11,126 bases of DNA from CAZRZN01 sp964604565. GTDB taxonomy: Bacteria; Pseudomonadota; Alphaproteobacteria; Rhodobacterales; Rhodobacteraceae. Position 1 is the first letter of the stretch; each line of letters opens with the position of its first letter. The stretch spans positions 1 through 11,126 of the forward strand of contig CAZRZN010000131.1 in assembly GCA_964604565.1 (NCBI GenBank), given 5' to 3'. This document shows positions 1-6,550 of this stretch, in pieces. The notes under the pieces were generated by a model. That model was not told the origin of the DNA. It worked only from the letters and a program-made list of their open reading frames with translations, and ran no database searches. The translations under genes were made by a program, and so were the position numbers.

Positions 1-699
1 AAGTTCCTGTGGACCGCCGGCGGCTGGTTCGACTACCTCAACATGCGCACCAACGGATTTGACCATCACATGGCCCTCGCCCGCGGCGAGCTGAGCTGGA
101 CAGAGGACGAAGGTGTCCGCCAGACCTTTGCCAACTGGCGCAAACTGATCGACATGGGCGCCTTCATCGACGACCATCAGACCTACAGCTGGCAAGAAGC
201 CCTGCCGTTCTTTCTGAATGGTGAGGCGACGGCCTACCTGATGGGCAATTTCGTGGTGCCGCATCTGCGCGAGGCAGGTCTTGCCGACGATCAGATCGAT
301 TTCTACCAGTTCCCCCGGATCGCCGATCTCCCGATGGGTGAGGACGCGCCGACCGACACCTTTCACATCGCCTCGCAGGCGAGAAACAAGGAAGCGGCCC
401 GCGCCTTCCTGAAATACGTCACATCGCCTGATGTCCAGACACGCATCAACGGGCCGGACGGTCTGGGCCAGTTGCCGGTCAATGCAAACGCCTCCGTGGC
501 GGAGGACGAATTCATCCAGCAGGGTTTCGAGATGTTGTCGCAAAATGCCGAGGGCGGGATCGCACAGTTCTTCGACCGTGATTTCCCCGCCGAAATGGCA
601 AAGATGGGTATGGAAGGACTGCAGGAATTCATGGTCTTCCCGGACAATCTCGATGATATCCTGAACCGGCTCGAATTCACCCGTCAGGACGTCTACTAA
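1..699 (+). CDS. ABC transporter sugar-binding protein, C-terminal part (5' end outside window)
   Basis: Periplasmic solute-binding protein of a carbohydrate ABC importer (family 1, UgpB/MalE-like). The frame is open from base 1 and ends at TAA 697-699, giving 232 residues; the signal peptide and N-terminal lobe lie outside the window. The first ATG at 43 is internal, because the reading continues upstream without a stop as KFLWTAGGWFDYLN. Family-like features are the FLNGEATAYLMGNFV stretch (matching the usual 'F..GkaAM...G.w' region), the FLKYVTSPDVQ helix, and an ending with repeated acidic/Leu residues followed by R-Q-D-V-Y. Two matching permease genes follow, so this is the binding component of that importer. 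Next to alpha- and beta-galactosidases the ligand is probably a galactoside such as melibiose, raffinose or lactose. That is inferred from context, since the ligand cannot be read from these residues. Confidence 0.9.
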   Translation, partial: KFLWTAGGWFDYLNMRTNGFDHHMALARGELSWTEDEGVRQTFANWRKLIDMGAFIDDHQTYSWQEALPFFLNGEATAYLMGNFVVPHLREAGLADDQIDFYQFPRIADLPMGEDAPTDTFHIASQARNKEAARAFLKYVTSPDVQTRINGPDGLGQLPVNANASVAEDEFIQQGFEMLSQNAEGGIAQFFDRDFPAEMAKMGMEGLQEFMVFPDNLDDILNRLEFTRQDVY

Positions 700-772
700 C
701 ACAGACAGCGTCGGCCGGCCGGGCGAAGCGGAGACCCGTCTGGCCGACGCGAAGGCCTTCGTCAAGGGCCCC

Positions 773-792
773 GCCCGAGGGCTTCTTCGGGC
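773..792 (+). repeat. Small hairpin in binding-protein/permease gap
   Basis: Perfect 6-bp inverted repeat GCCCGA (773-778) / TCGGGC (787-792) with an 8-base loop. It lies just ahead of, and shares bases with, the hairpin repeat at 781-828. There is no T-run after it, so it is not a standard intrinsic terminator. Together with the next hairpin it could form tandem RNA stems at the 3' end of the binding-protein message. The inverted repeat is seen directly; the role is inferred. Confidence 0.4.
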
Positions 793-828
793 AGGAAATA
801 TCCCGGGGGTGCGGGGGCTGGCCCCCGC
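781..828 (+). repeat. GC-rich hairpin repeat, copy 1 (REP-like)
   Basis: Begins GCTTCTTC, then six variable bases, then GAAATA, then a G-rich run, and ends in the perfect palindrome GCGGGGGCTGGCCCCCGC (811-828, 8-bp arms around TG). The same order of blocks occurs on the opposite strand at 1803-1853, so this is a repeated element, not a chance hairpin. It lies between the binding-protein and permease 1 genes. No T-tract follows the stem, so a strong intrinsic terminator is unlikely. Message stabilisation or partial attenuation is more plausible, as described for REP sequences between malE and malF in E. coli. Confidence 0.65.
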
Positions 829-884
829 TGCCGCACTTGTCCCGAACGCGCCCGCGTCCGCCATAGAGGCCCGAGAGGATCGCC

Positions 885-1787
885 ATGCCCACTATCCGAA
901 CCTCCCGCCGCTGGAATCCCCAGATCGTCACGCCGCTGCTGTTTCTGCTGCCCGGGATGCTGTTTTTCCTCGCCTATGTCATCGTGCCGATCGGGCAAAG
1001 CTTCAATATATCGTTTTACAAGTGGGACGGCCTTGGAGAGGCCGAGTGGGTCGGCCTGCGGAACTATGAACGGCTCTTGCAGGATCGCGCTTTCGAGGTT
1101 TCGCTTTGGAACAATGTCAAATGGCTGGTCCTCTACCTTCTCGCGATTCCGGCGGGGCTGTTCATCGCGCTGTTCCTGAACCAGACCGTGGCGGGTATCC
1201 GCATCTACAAGTCGCTGTTCTTTTTCCCCTTCGTGATCAGTCAGGTGGTCGTGGGCCTCGTGTTTTCCTGGTTCTACCTGCCGCGCGAGGGTCTGCTGAA
1301 TGCCATGCTTGGCCTTGTCGGGATTGAACCGATCAGCGTTCTGGGCGATCCAGTGCTGGCGACCTACGGGATCATCGCCGCCGGTCTCTGGCCACAGACG
1401 GCCTATTGCATGATCCTTTATCTCACCGGGCTCAATGCGGTCGATCCCGAACAGGTGGAGGCGGGTCGCCTCGACGGGGCAAAGGGGTGGCGGATGCTCT
1501 GGCATGTGATCCTGCCGCAACTGCGTCCGGCCACCTTCATTGCCTTCGTTGTGACGATCATCGGAGCGCTGCGCAGTTTCGATCTGATTTCCGTCATGAC
1601 CAACGGCGGACCTTTCGGATCCACCCGCGTGCTGAGTTTCTACATGTTCGAAAAGGCGCTGTCTGAATACGGGTTCCGCATGGGCTACGGCTCGGCCATT
1701 GCGGTGGTACTGTTTTTCATCATGCTCGTCTTCATCGGCTATTTTCTCTGGTCGATCTGGCGAGACGAACAGGAAGGGCGGCGCTGA
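885..1787 (+). CDS. Sugar ABC transporter permease 1 (MalF/UgpA-like)
   Basis: Inner-membrane permease of the carbohydrate importer, 300 residues, a usual length for the family. Six hydrophobic segments are visible at about 14-36, 78-98, 108-131, 156-181, 215-236 and 267-290. The cytoplasmic EAA loop that docks the ATPase is at about 192-211 (E-A-G-R-L-D-G-A, then V-I-L-P), with Gly in place of the second Ala of EAA. The start ATG at 885 is preceded by GAGAGG (873-878) at a suitable distance. It lies 185 bases after the binding-protein gene and 83 bases before permease 2, and each gap carries one copy of a hairpin repeat. It should pair with permease 2 and an ATPase not encoded in this window (possibly a shared MalK/UgpC-type protein elsewhere). 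Substrate assignment to galactosides is from context. Confidence 0.93.
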   Translation: MPTIRTSRRWNPQIVTPLLFLLPGMLFFLAYVIVPIGQSFNISFYKWDGLGEAEWVGLRNYERLLQDRAFEVSLWNNVKWLVLYLLAIPAGLFIALFLNQTVAGIRIYKSLFFFPFVISQVVVGLVFSWFYLPREGLLNAMLGLVGIEPISVLGDPVLATYGIIAAGLWPQTAYCMILYLTGLNAVDPEQVEAGRLDGAKGWRMLWHVILPQLRPATFIAFVVTIIGALRSFDLISVMTNGGPFGSTRVLSFYMFEKALSEYGFRMGYGSAIAVVLFFIMLVFIGYFLWSIWRDEQEGRR

Positions 1788-1802
1788 TGGCGATGTCGCA
1801 CG

Positions 1803-1853
1803 ACGGGGGGCCAGCCCCCCGTGCCCCCCAGAGTATTTTCAAAGAGAAGAAGC
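1803..1853 (-). repeat. GC-rich hairpin repeat, copy 2 (inverted relative to copy 1)
   Basis: Read on the minus strand this begins GCTTCTTC, then six bases, then AAAATA, then a G-rich run, and closes with a palindrome. On the + strand the palindrome is ACGGGGGGC-CA-GCCCCCCGT (1803-1822, 9-bp arms). Block order and spacing match copy 1 at 781-828, so both belong to one family, and the two lie about 1 kb apart in opposite orientation around permease 1. It occupies most of the 83-base gap between the permease genes and ends just before the likely ribosome binding site of permease 2 (AAGGTGG, about 1856-1862). Confidence 0.65.
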
Positions 1854-1870
1854 AAAAGGTGGTCTGAGCC

Positions 1871-2719
1871 ATGTTTCCGACGCCGATCCAGAAACAGGGC
1901 GCGGCAGCGCGCTTTTCCTATCAGGCGCTTTTGCCGCTGGCGTTGATCATGTGGTTGTTGCCATTGATCGCGGTGGCGCTTTTTTCCATCCGGCCGCTCG
2001 CGGATTTCACCAATGGAAACTATTGGGGTGTGCCGTCATCCTTCGAGCTGGTGAGCAATTACTCAAAAGTCTTCTTCGAAAGTGACATGCCGCGTTACCT
2101 GTGGAACTCGGTCCTGATCACCGTTCCGACCGTGATCGGCGCGGTTGTCTTGTCCTGCATGACGGGGTTTGCGCTGGGCATCTACAGGTTTCGAGGCAAC
2201 CTTTTGATTTTCTTCATGTTCATTGCCGGGAATTTCGTGCCCTTCCAGATCTTGATGGTGCCGGTGCGGGATCTGACGGTTTCTGTCGGGCTGTATGACA
2301 CAAAGATGGGCCTCGTGCTGTTCCATATCGCCTTTCAAACCGGGTTCTGCACGCTGTTCATGCGCAATTTCATCCGTGCCCTGCCATTCGAGCTGATCGA
2401 GGCCGCGCGTGTCGAGGGTGTCGCCGAATGGCGGATCTTCTGGTTCATCGTAGTGCCACTGATGCGACCGGCGATTGCCGCGCTCTCGGTGCTGATCTTC
2501 ACGTTTATCTGGAACGATTATTTCTGGGCGGTCGTGCTCACGCAGGGACCCGATGCGCAGCCGGTGACGGCGGGAATAACTTCCTTCAACTCGCAATTCG
2601 TGGCGCAATATCATCTGATGAGCGCGGGGAGCCTTGTCGCCGCGCTGCCACCCGTTGCGATGTTCTTTCTGATGCAGCGGCATTTCATCGCCGGTCTGAC
2701 CTTGGGCGCAGTCAAGTGA
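1871..2719 (+). CDS. Sugar ABC transporter permease 2 (MalG/UgpE-like)
   Basis: Second inner-membrane permease of the importer, 282 residues. Hydrophobic segments are visible at about 19-41, 78-103, 110-131, 144-166, 199-222 and 247-269, the six expected for a MalG-type protein. The EAA loop is canonical: E177-A-A-R-V-E-G183, then V-V-P-L at about 194-197. The start ATG at 1871 has AAGGTGG about ten bases upstream. Its TGA (2717-2719) overlaps the GTG start of the alpha-galactosidase in the string GTGA, which predicts coupled translation. Overlapping directly with the galactosidase gene is the best evidence in the window that the importer carries galactosides. Confidence 0.93.
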   Translation: MFPTPIQKQGAAARFSYQALLPLALIMWLLPLIAVALFSIRPLADFTNGNYWGVPSSFELVSNYSKVFFESDMPRYLWNSVLITVPTVIGAVVLSCMTGFALGIYRFRGNLLIFFMFIAGNFVPFQILMVPVRDLTVSVGLYDTKMGLVLFHIAFQTGFCTLFMRNFIRALPFELIEAARVEGVAEWRIFWFIVVPLMRPAIAALSVLIFTFIWNDYFWAVVLTQGPDAQPVTAGITSFNSQFVAQYHLMSAGSLVAALPPVAMFFLMQRHFIAGLTLGAVK

Positions 2720-4800
2720 CCACATGGCGGCTGGATGATGCAGGTCAGACGCTGGTTCTGGCGCAGGATGGGGACGCGTTGCCCATGGTCATCCATTGGG
2801 GGGCGCCTCTGCCGGTGGAGGAGGATCTGGACAGTTTGTGGGCGGCGCAGGTCATGGATGTGACCGGGGGCATGATGGACGAGACGGCGCCCCTTTCGAT
2901 ATGTCCTGAGGCCCGGCTTGGCTGGGCCGGGATGCCCGGTGCCGTCCTGATCGACGAAAACGGGTGCCGTGTCCTGCCGCATCTGACGCATGTCACCGTC
3001 CGTACCGAACGGTCGGACCCAGGGCGGCCCCAGAGCCTGAATGTCTCCGCCGAAGATCCCGCACGTGGCATCAGCTATCACGCGGTGCTGGCCCTGACCG
3101 GGGAAGGCATGGTGCAGACATGGGCCTCTGTCACGGCGCCGGGGCATGTCGTAGAATGGCTTGCCGCGCCGCTCCTGCCTGTTCCGCCGGACAGTGACGG
3201 CGTGCTGGACTTTTCCGGCCGATGGATCGGAGAGTTTCAGCTTCAGCGCTACGAATGGCGGCCGGGCATCCATATGCGCGAGGCGCGCCAGGGCCGGTCG
3301 GGGCATGAGCATCCGCCCTTTGCAGTGTTGACCTCCCGGGGCGCGACAAACACTGCGGGTGAGGTCCGCGCCCTGTCCTACGACTGGAGCGGCGGGCATC
3401 GGATGATCGCCGAGGAACTTTCCGATGGCCGCCGGCAGCTGCAATTCGGCCATGCGCCGGGCAGCCATTCCAAGGGCCATGCCCGCACCGCGACCCTGAC
3501 TGCGACCTTCAGCGGCGAGGGTTTGAACGGCACGGCACGGAACTTTCAGCGGCATGTCCGCAAGATGACGACCCTGCATGCGCGGCAACCGCGCCCGGTG
3601 CATTACAACTGCTGGGAGGCGGTCTATTTCGACCACGACCCTGTTGAACTGAGGGATATTGCCTGTCGCGCCGCGGATCTTGGCGCCGAACGGTTCGTGC
3701 TGGACGACGGGTGGTTCGGGCGCCGGGACGACGATCGCACCAGTCTGGGCGATTGGACGGTGGACCGGCGAAAATGGCCGGAGGGTCTGCGGCCCTTCGC
3801 CGAGCATGTGGAAAGCCTCGGGATGGGTTTTGGCCTCTGGGTCGAGCCCGAGATGGTCAACAAGGACAGTGACCTCTACCGTGCGCATCCCGAATGGCTT
3901 CTGGGGCCCGCGGATCAACCTTCGGGACGGCAGCAATTCGTGCTGGATCTCGCGCAGAGCGCGGTGGCCGAGCATATCTTTACTTGCCTTGATCGGCTGC
4001 TGACCGAGGTGCCGATCACCTATCTCAAATGGGATCACAACCGGGTGCTGCCCTTTGCGGATGAACGCCAGGTCCGGGGACTGGACAGCCTGCTGGACCG
4101 TTTGACCCTCGCCCATCCGGGCGTGGAAATCGAAACCTGCGCCTCCGGCGGCGGGCGGATCGACCTTGGCATTCTGCGCCACGCGGGGCGGGTCTGGCTG
4201 TCGGACAGCAATGACGCGCTTGAACGCCTGCGCATCCAGCATGACGCGGCCCTGTTTCTGCCCGCCTGCGTCACCGGCTCTCACGTTGGGCCGCGACATT
4301 GCCACACCTCCGGGCGCACGCTCGATATCCGGTTTCGCGCTTGGGTGGCAGCGCAGCGGCATATGGGATTCGAGATGGATCCGCGTGAACTGACAGAGGA
4401 TGAGGCGCGGATCCTGCGGAGTGTCACCGACTGGTGGAAGGCAAACCGCGATTGGCGTATGGCGGCGGATATCCTGCGGCTGGATCATCCGGACCCTGCG
4501 GTGATCGCAGAAATTCAGGTCGCGCAGGATGGCGCCCGGTTTGTCGTCTTTGCAGGACAGGCCGCCGCATCGGCGCAGAGTTTGCCGCGTCCGCTGCAAT
4601 TGGCGGGGTTGGAGGCCGGGGCGCGCTACCGGGTCACCCTGCGCAATGCGGATGAGGCGCCTCCGCTGTCGCGTGGGGCGCCAGCGCTGAAGAGCGGCCC
4701 ACTCATCCTGTCGGGGCAGGCGTTGATGCGTCAGGGTGTAACCTTGCCTTGGCGCTTTCCAGAGGGTGTATGGGTGCTGGAAGGAGAACGTGTGCCGTGA
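2716..4800 (+). CDS. Alpha-galactosidase, glycoside hydrolase family 36
   Basis: Hydrolyses terminal alpha-linked galactose from melibiose, raffinose and similar sugars; 694 residues, the normal GH36 length. No signal peptide is seen, so it acts in the cytoplasm on imported sugar. The layout is an N-terminal beta-sandwich (about 1-295), a TIM barrel starting near N298-C-W-E-A-V-Y-F, and a small C-terminal beta domain. Active-site motifs are D330-D-G-W-F-G, K438-W-D440-H-N (D440 the expected nucleophile), C475-A-S-G-G-G-R, and S496-D-S-N-D500-A-L-E-R (expected to carry the acid/base). I chose GTG 2716, which overlaps the permease stop and starts V-T-T-W-R-L-D-D. A longer open frame from ATG 2428 runs through permease 2 and would add 96 implausible residues. 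There is no clear Shine-Dalgarno, consistent with coupled translation. galA/rafA/agaL-type names would all fit, so no symbol is assigned. Confidence 0.95.
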   Translation: MTTWRLDDAGQTLVLAQDGDALPMVIHWGAPLPVEEDLDSLWAAQVMDVTGGMMDETAPLSICPEARLGWAGMPGAVLIDENGCRVLPHLTHVTVRTERSDPGRPQSLNVSAEDPARGISYHAVLALTGEGMVQTWASVTAPGHVVEWLAAPLLPVPPDSDGVLDFSGRWIGEFQLQRYEWRPGIHMREARQGRSGHEHPPFAVLTSRGATNTAGEVRALSYDWSGGHRMIAEELSDGRRQLQFGHAPGSHSKGHARTATLTATFSGEGLNGTARNFQRHVRKMTTLHARQPRPVHYNCWEAVYFDHDPVELRDIACRAADLGAERFVLDDGWFGRRDDDRTSLGDWTVDRRKWPEGLRPFAEHVESLGMGFGLWVEPEMVNKDSDLYRAHPEWLLGPADQPSGRQQFVLDLAQSAVAEHIFTCLDRLLTEVPITYLKWDHNRVLPFADERQVRGLDSLLDRLTLAHPGVEIETCASGGGRIDLGILRHAGRVWLSDSNDALERLRIQHDAALFLPACVTGSHVGPRHCHTSGRTLDIRFRAWVAAQRHMGFEMDPRELTEDEARILRSVTDWWKANRDWRMAADILRLDHPDPAVIAEIQVAQDGARFVVFAGQAAASAQSLPRPLQLAGLEAGARYRVTLRNADEAPPLSRGAPALKSGPLILSGQALMRQGVTLPWRFPEGVWVLEGERVP
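4781..4786 (+). promoter_or_regulatory. Ribosome binding site for dgoK
   Basis: AAGGAG lies inside the last codons of the alpha-galactosidase gene, 10 bases before GTG 4797. It supports GTG 4797 as the dgoK start over the upstream in-frame ATG at 4749, which lies 48 bases deep in the galactosidase gene and has no comparable site. Confidence 0.6.
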
Positions 4801-5723
4801 CGAAATTGAACGGAACAGCAAGGCCGGCGGACCCTGCGTGGATCGCCGTGGATTGGGGCACCTCGCATCTGCGGGTCTGGGTGATGGATGCGCAGGACCG
4901 GCCCCTGCATCGGATCGATTCCGATCAGGGCATGACCCGGCTTGACCGGGGCGGATATGAACCGGTGCTGTTGGACTTGCTTGGAGATTGGCTGGACTCC
5001 GGTCCCGTGCCGGTGATGGTCTGTGGCATGGCAGGGGCGCGGCAGGGCTGGGCCGAGGCACCCTATGTCGCCACCCCTTGCGAGCCACCACGAGACGGTA
5101 TCGCGGTGCCGACCGATGCGGCGCGTTTGCAGGTCCATATCCTGCCGGGGATCAAGCAGGACGGCCCGCCCGACGTGATGCGCGGCGAAGAAACCCAGAT
5201 CGGAGGGTTTCTCCGGCAGGAGCCCGGTTTCGACGGCGTGCTCTGCCTGCCGGGGACGCATAACAAATGGGTGCAACTCAGTGCGCGGGAAGTGGTCTCT
5301 TTCCGGACCTTCATGACAGGAGAGATCTTTGCCCTGCTTGGCAGCCAGTCGGTCCTGCGGCATTCCCTGTCCGGGGATGGATGGGACGAGGCCGCCTTTG
5401 CCGAGTCAGTGGCAGAGACCCTTTCGCGGCCCGCTGCGCTGGCCTCCGGTCTGTTCGGTCTGCGGGCGGATTCCCTTTTGAACGGCACCACACCGGACGT
5501 CACGCGAGCGCGGCTTTCGGGGCTGCTGATTGGCGCCGAACTGGCGGCTGCCCGGCCCTATTGGCTGGGGCAGGAGGTGGTGATCCTGGGTGAAGATGCC
5601 GTCGCCGGGGCCTATCTTGCCGCGCTGAAGGCGCAGGGAGTCGCGGCGCGGTCCGTACCCGCCGGTGACATGACGCTGGCGGGGTTGACCGCCGCTTACC
5701 ATCACATGAAAGAGAGCCGATGA
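4797..5723 (+). CDS. dgoK: 2-dehydro-3-deoxygalactonokinase (KDGal kinase)
   Basis: Phosphorylates 2-dehydro-3-deoxy-D-galactonate at O6 using ATP, the penultimate step of the De Ley-Doudoroff galactose pathway; cytoplasmic. The 308 residues fit the DgoK family. Visible signatures are the phosphate-binding segment D19-W-G-T-S-H-L-R-V-W, the P-G153-T-H-N-K-W-V motif, and F172-M-T-G-E-I-F-A-L-L, all typical of DgoK. The start is taken as GTG 4797, overlapping the alpha-galactosidase stop in GTGA and preceded by AAGGAG. The ATG at 4749 would add 16 residues with no family resemblance. The stop overlaps the dgoA ATG (ATGA, 5720-5723), so kinase and aldolase should be made in step. Its product is the substrate of the next gene. 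Confidence 0.93.
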   Translation: MTKLNGTARPADPAWIAVDWGTSHLRVWVMDAQDRPLHRIDSDQGMTRLDRGGYEPVLLDLLGDWLDSGPVPVMVCGMAGARQGWAEAPYVATPCEPPRDGIAVPTDAARLQVHILPGIKQDGPPDVMRGEETQIGGFLRQEPGFDGVLCLPGTHNKWVQLSAREVVSFRTFMTGEIFALLGSQSVLRHSLSGDGWDEAAFAESVAETLSRPAALASGLFGLRADSLLNGTTPDVTRARLSGLLIGAELAAARPYWLGQEVVILGEDAVAGAYLAALKAQGVAARSVPAGDMTLAGLTAAYHHMKESR

Positions 5724-6331
5724 CCCGTGAGATCATTGCCATACTGCGCGGGTTGACCCCGCCGGAGGCGGAACCCGTGGCCAAGGCGCTGATCGCCGCC
5801 GGGATCACGAAAATCGAGGTGCCGCTGAATTCGCCTGATCCTTTCGACAGCATCCGGCGTATCGTGGATCTGGCCGGGGACAGCGCCCTGATCGGGGCCG
5901 GCACCGTGCTGGATCCGGTTCAGGTTGTTCAGCTTGCGCAGATCGGGGCCGGCATGATCGTCTCGCCCGATTGCAACGCGCGCGTGATCTCGGCGACCAA
6001 GGCCGCCGGCTTGCGGTCCTATCCCGGGGTCTTTACCGCGACAGAGGCCTTTACTGCGCTGCGACACGGGGCGGATGGGCTGAAGTTCTTTCCGGCGTTC
6101 AAGCTTGGCGTCGACGGTTTTTCTGCGCTCAAGGCGGTTCTGCCGGCGGATACGGCGACCTATGCGGTGGGTGGCGTCGGGCCGGAGGATTTCGGCGCAT
6201 GGCTTGACGCGGGTGTGACCGGTTTCGGGATCGGGTCCGGCCTTTACAAACCCGGGCGCAGCGCGGCAGAGATCGCCGCGCGCGCCGCGGATCTTGTGAT
6301 GGCGTGGGATGCGGCAAAAACATCGGGCTAG
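5720..6331 (+). CDS. dgoA: 2-dehydro-3-deoxy-6-phosphogalactonate aldolase
   Basis: Class I aldolase cleaving 2-dehydro-3-deoxy-6-phosphogalactonate to pyruvate and glyceraldehyde 3-phosphate; cytoplasmic, last step of the pathway. The 203 residues are close to the E. coli DgoA length. It has the KDPG/KDPGal aldolase barrel: R10 in I-L-R-G-L-T, the catalytic E33 in I-E-V-P-L-N-S-P, the G-A-G-T-V-L-D segment, S-P-D-C-N, and the Schiff-base lysine K122 in L-K-F-F-P-A. A KDPG aldolase (Eda) would look similar. Direct overlap with dgoK and the N-S-P-D motif after the catalytic Glu favour the galactonate enzyme. The ATG overlaps the dgoK stop, with AGAGAG just upstream. It ends the tightly packed gene run, and 219 non-coding bases follow. 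Confidence 0.93.
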   Translation: MTREIIAILRGLTPPEAEPVAKALIAAGITKIEVPLNSPDPFDSIRRIVDLAGDSALIGAGTVLDPVQVVQLAQIGAGMIVSPDCNARVISATKAAGLRSYPGVFTATEAFTALRHGADGLKFFPAFKLGVDGFSALKAVLPADTATYAVGGVGPEDFGAWLDAGVTGFGIGSGLYKPGRSAAEIAARAADLVMAWDAAKTSG

Positions 6332-6482
6332 ACGTCAAAGGCCGCCGCGCGTCCTGGCCCGCCAAGGGACAGGCGCCGGAGGTCCGCAACAGGTCTGGTC
6401 CGCGCGCGGCAGCCCGGCGGAGCCTGGGTCGGCTGTGGCCGAATGCCGCCCAACGACCCGAAGTCGGAAAAAAAACGATTTT

Positions 6483-6495
6483 GCAAATGCTTTGC
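6483..6495. promoter_or_regulatory. Inverted repeat, candidate operator A
   Basis: GCAAA-TGC-TTTGC, a perfect 13-base inverted repeat in AT-rich sequence 56 bases before the beta-galactosidase ATG. Size and position would suit a repressor site for sugar regulation, but no regulator is encoded in the window and short repeats arise by chance. The repeat is seen directly; operator function is a guess. Confidence 0.3.
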
Positions 6496-6503
6496 GGCGC
6501 TAC

Positions 6504-6518
6504 CTCATCCACGATGAG
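6504..6518. promoter_or_regulatory. Inverted repeat, candidate operator B
   Basis: CTCATC-CAC-GATGAG, a perfect 15-base inverted repeat whose centre is 22 bases from the centre of the repeat at 6483-6495, close to two helical turns. The two repeats differ in sequence, so they are not copies of one site. It could also act as a small RNA stem in the leader of the beta-galactosidase message. Function is unproven. Confidence 0.3.
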
Positions 6519-6550
6519 AAACGGCACCGTCGAAGCCAGGAAAAAGACGC

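Larger units (their letters stand above)
6332..6550 (+). other. Intergenic region ahead of the beta-galactosidase gene
   Basis: This 219-base gap interrupts an otherwise overlapping gene series. Its first part is GC-rich with no gene and no stem followed by T residues, so I see no clear terminator for the upstream operon. From about 6466 the composition changes to an A-run (A8) followed by AT-rich sequence and two short perfect inverted repeats, given separately. This is where a promoter and operator for the beta-galactosidase would be expected, but I cannot fix -35/-10 boxes. The gene's likely ribosome binding site is CAGGAA, about 8 bases before ATG 6551. Confidence 0.5.

Noticed and set aside
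2428..2715. Upstream extension of the alpha-galactosidase to ATG 2428
   Set aside because: It would overlap permease 2 by nearly 300 bases with Ala/Gly/Arg-rich sequence. The enzyme's normal N-terminus begins at GTG 2716.
2611..5091. 826-residue open frame on the minus strand across the alpha-galactosidase and dgoK genes
   Set aside because: It is antisense to two clear enzymes with intact catalytic motifs. Its composition (Arg/Pro/His/Gln-rich) is typical of the shadow of GC-biased codons, and it has no family resemblance.
6450..6475. Short stem CCGA-AG-TCGG followed by A8 as a terminator for dgoA
   Set aside because: The homopolymer is A, not T, on the coding strand and the stem is only 4 bp. 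It could only end minus-strand transcripts, and no minus-strand gene is supported here.
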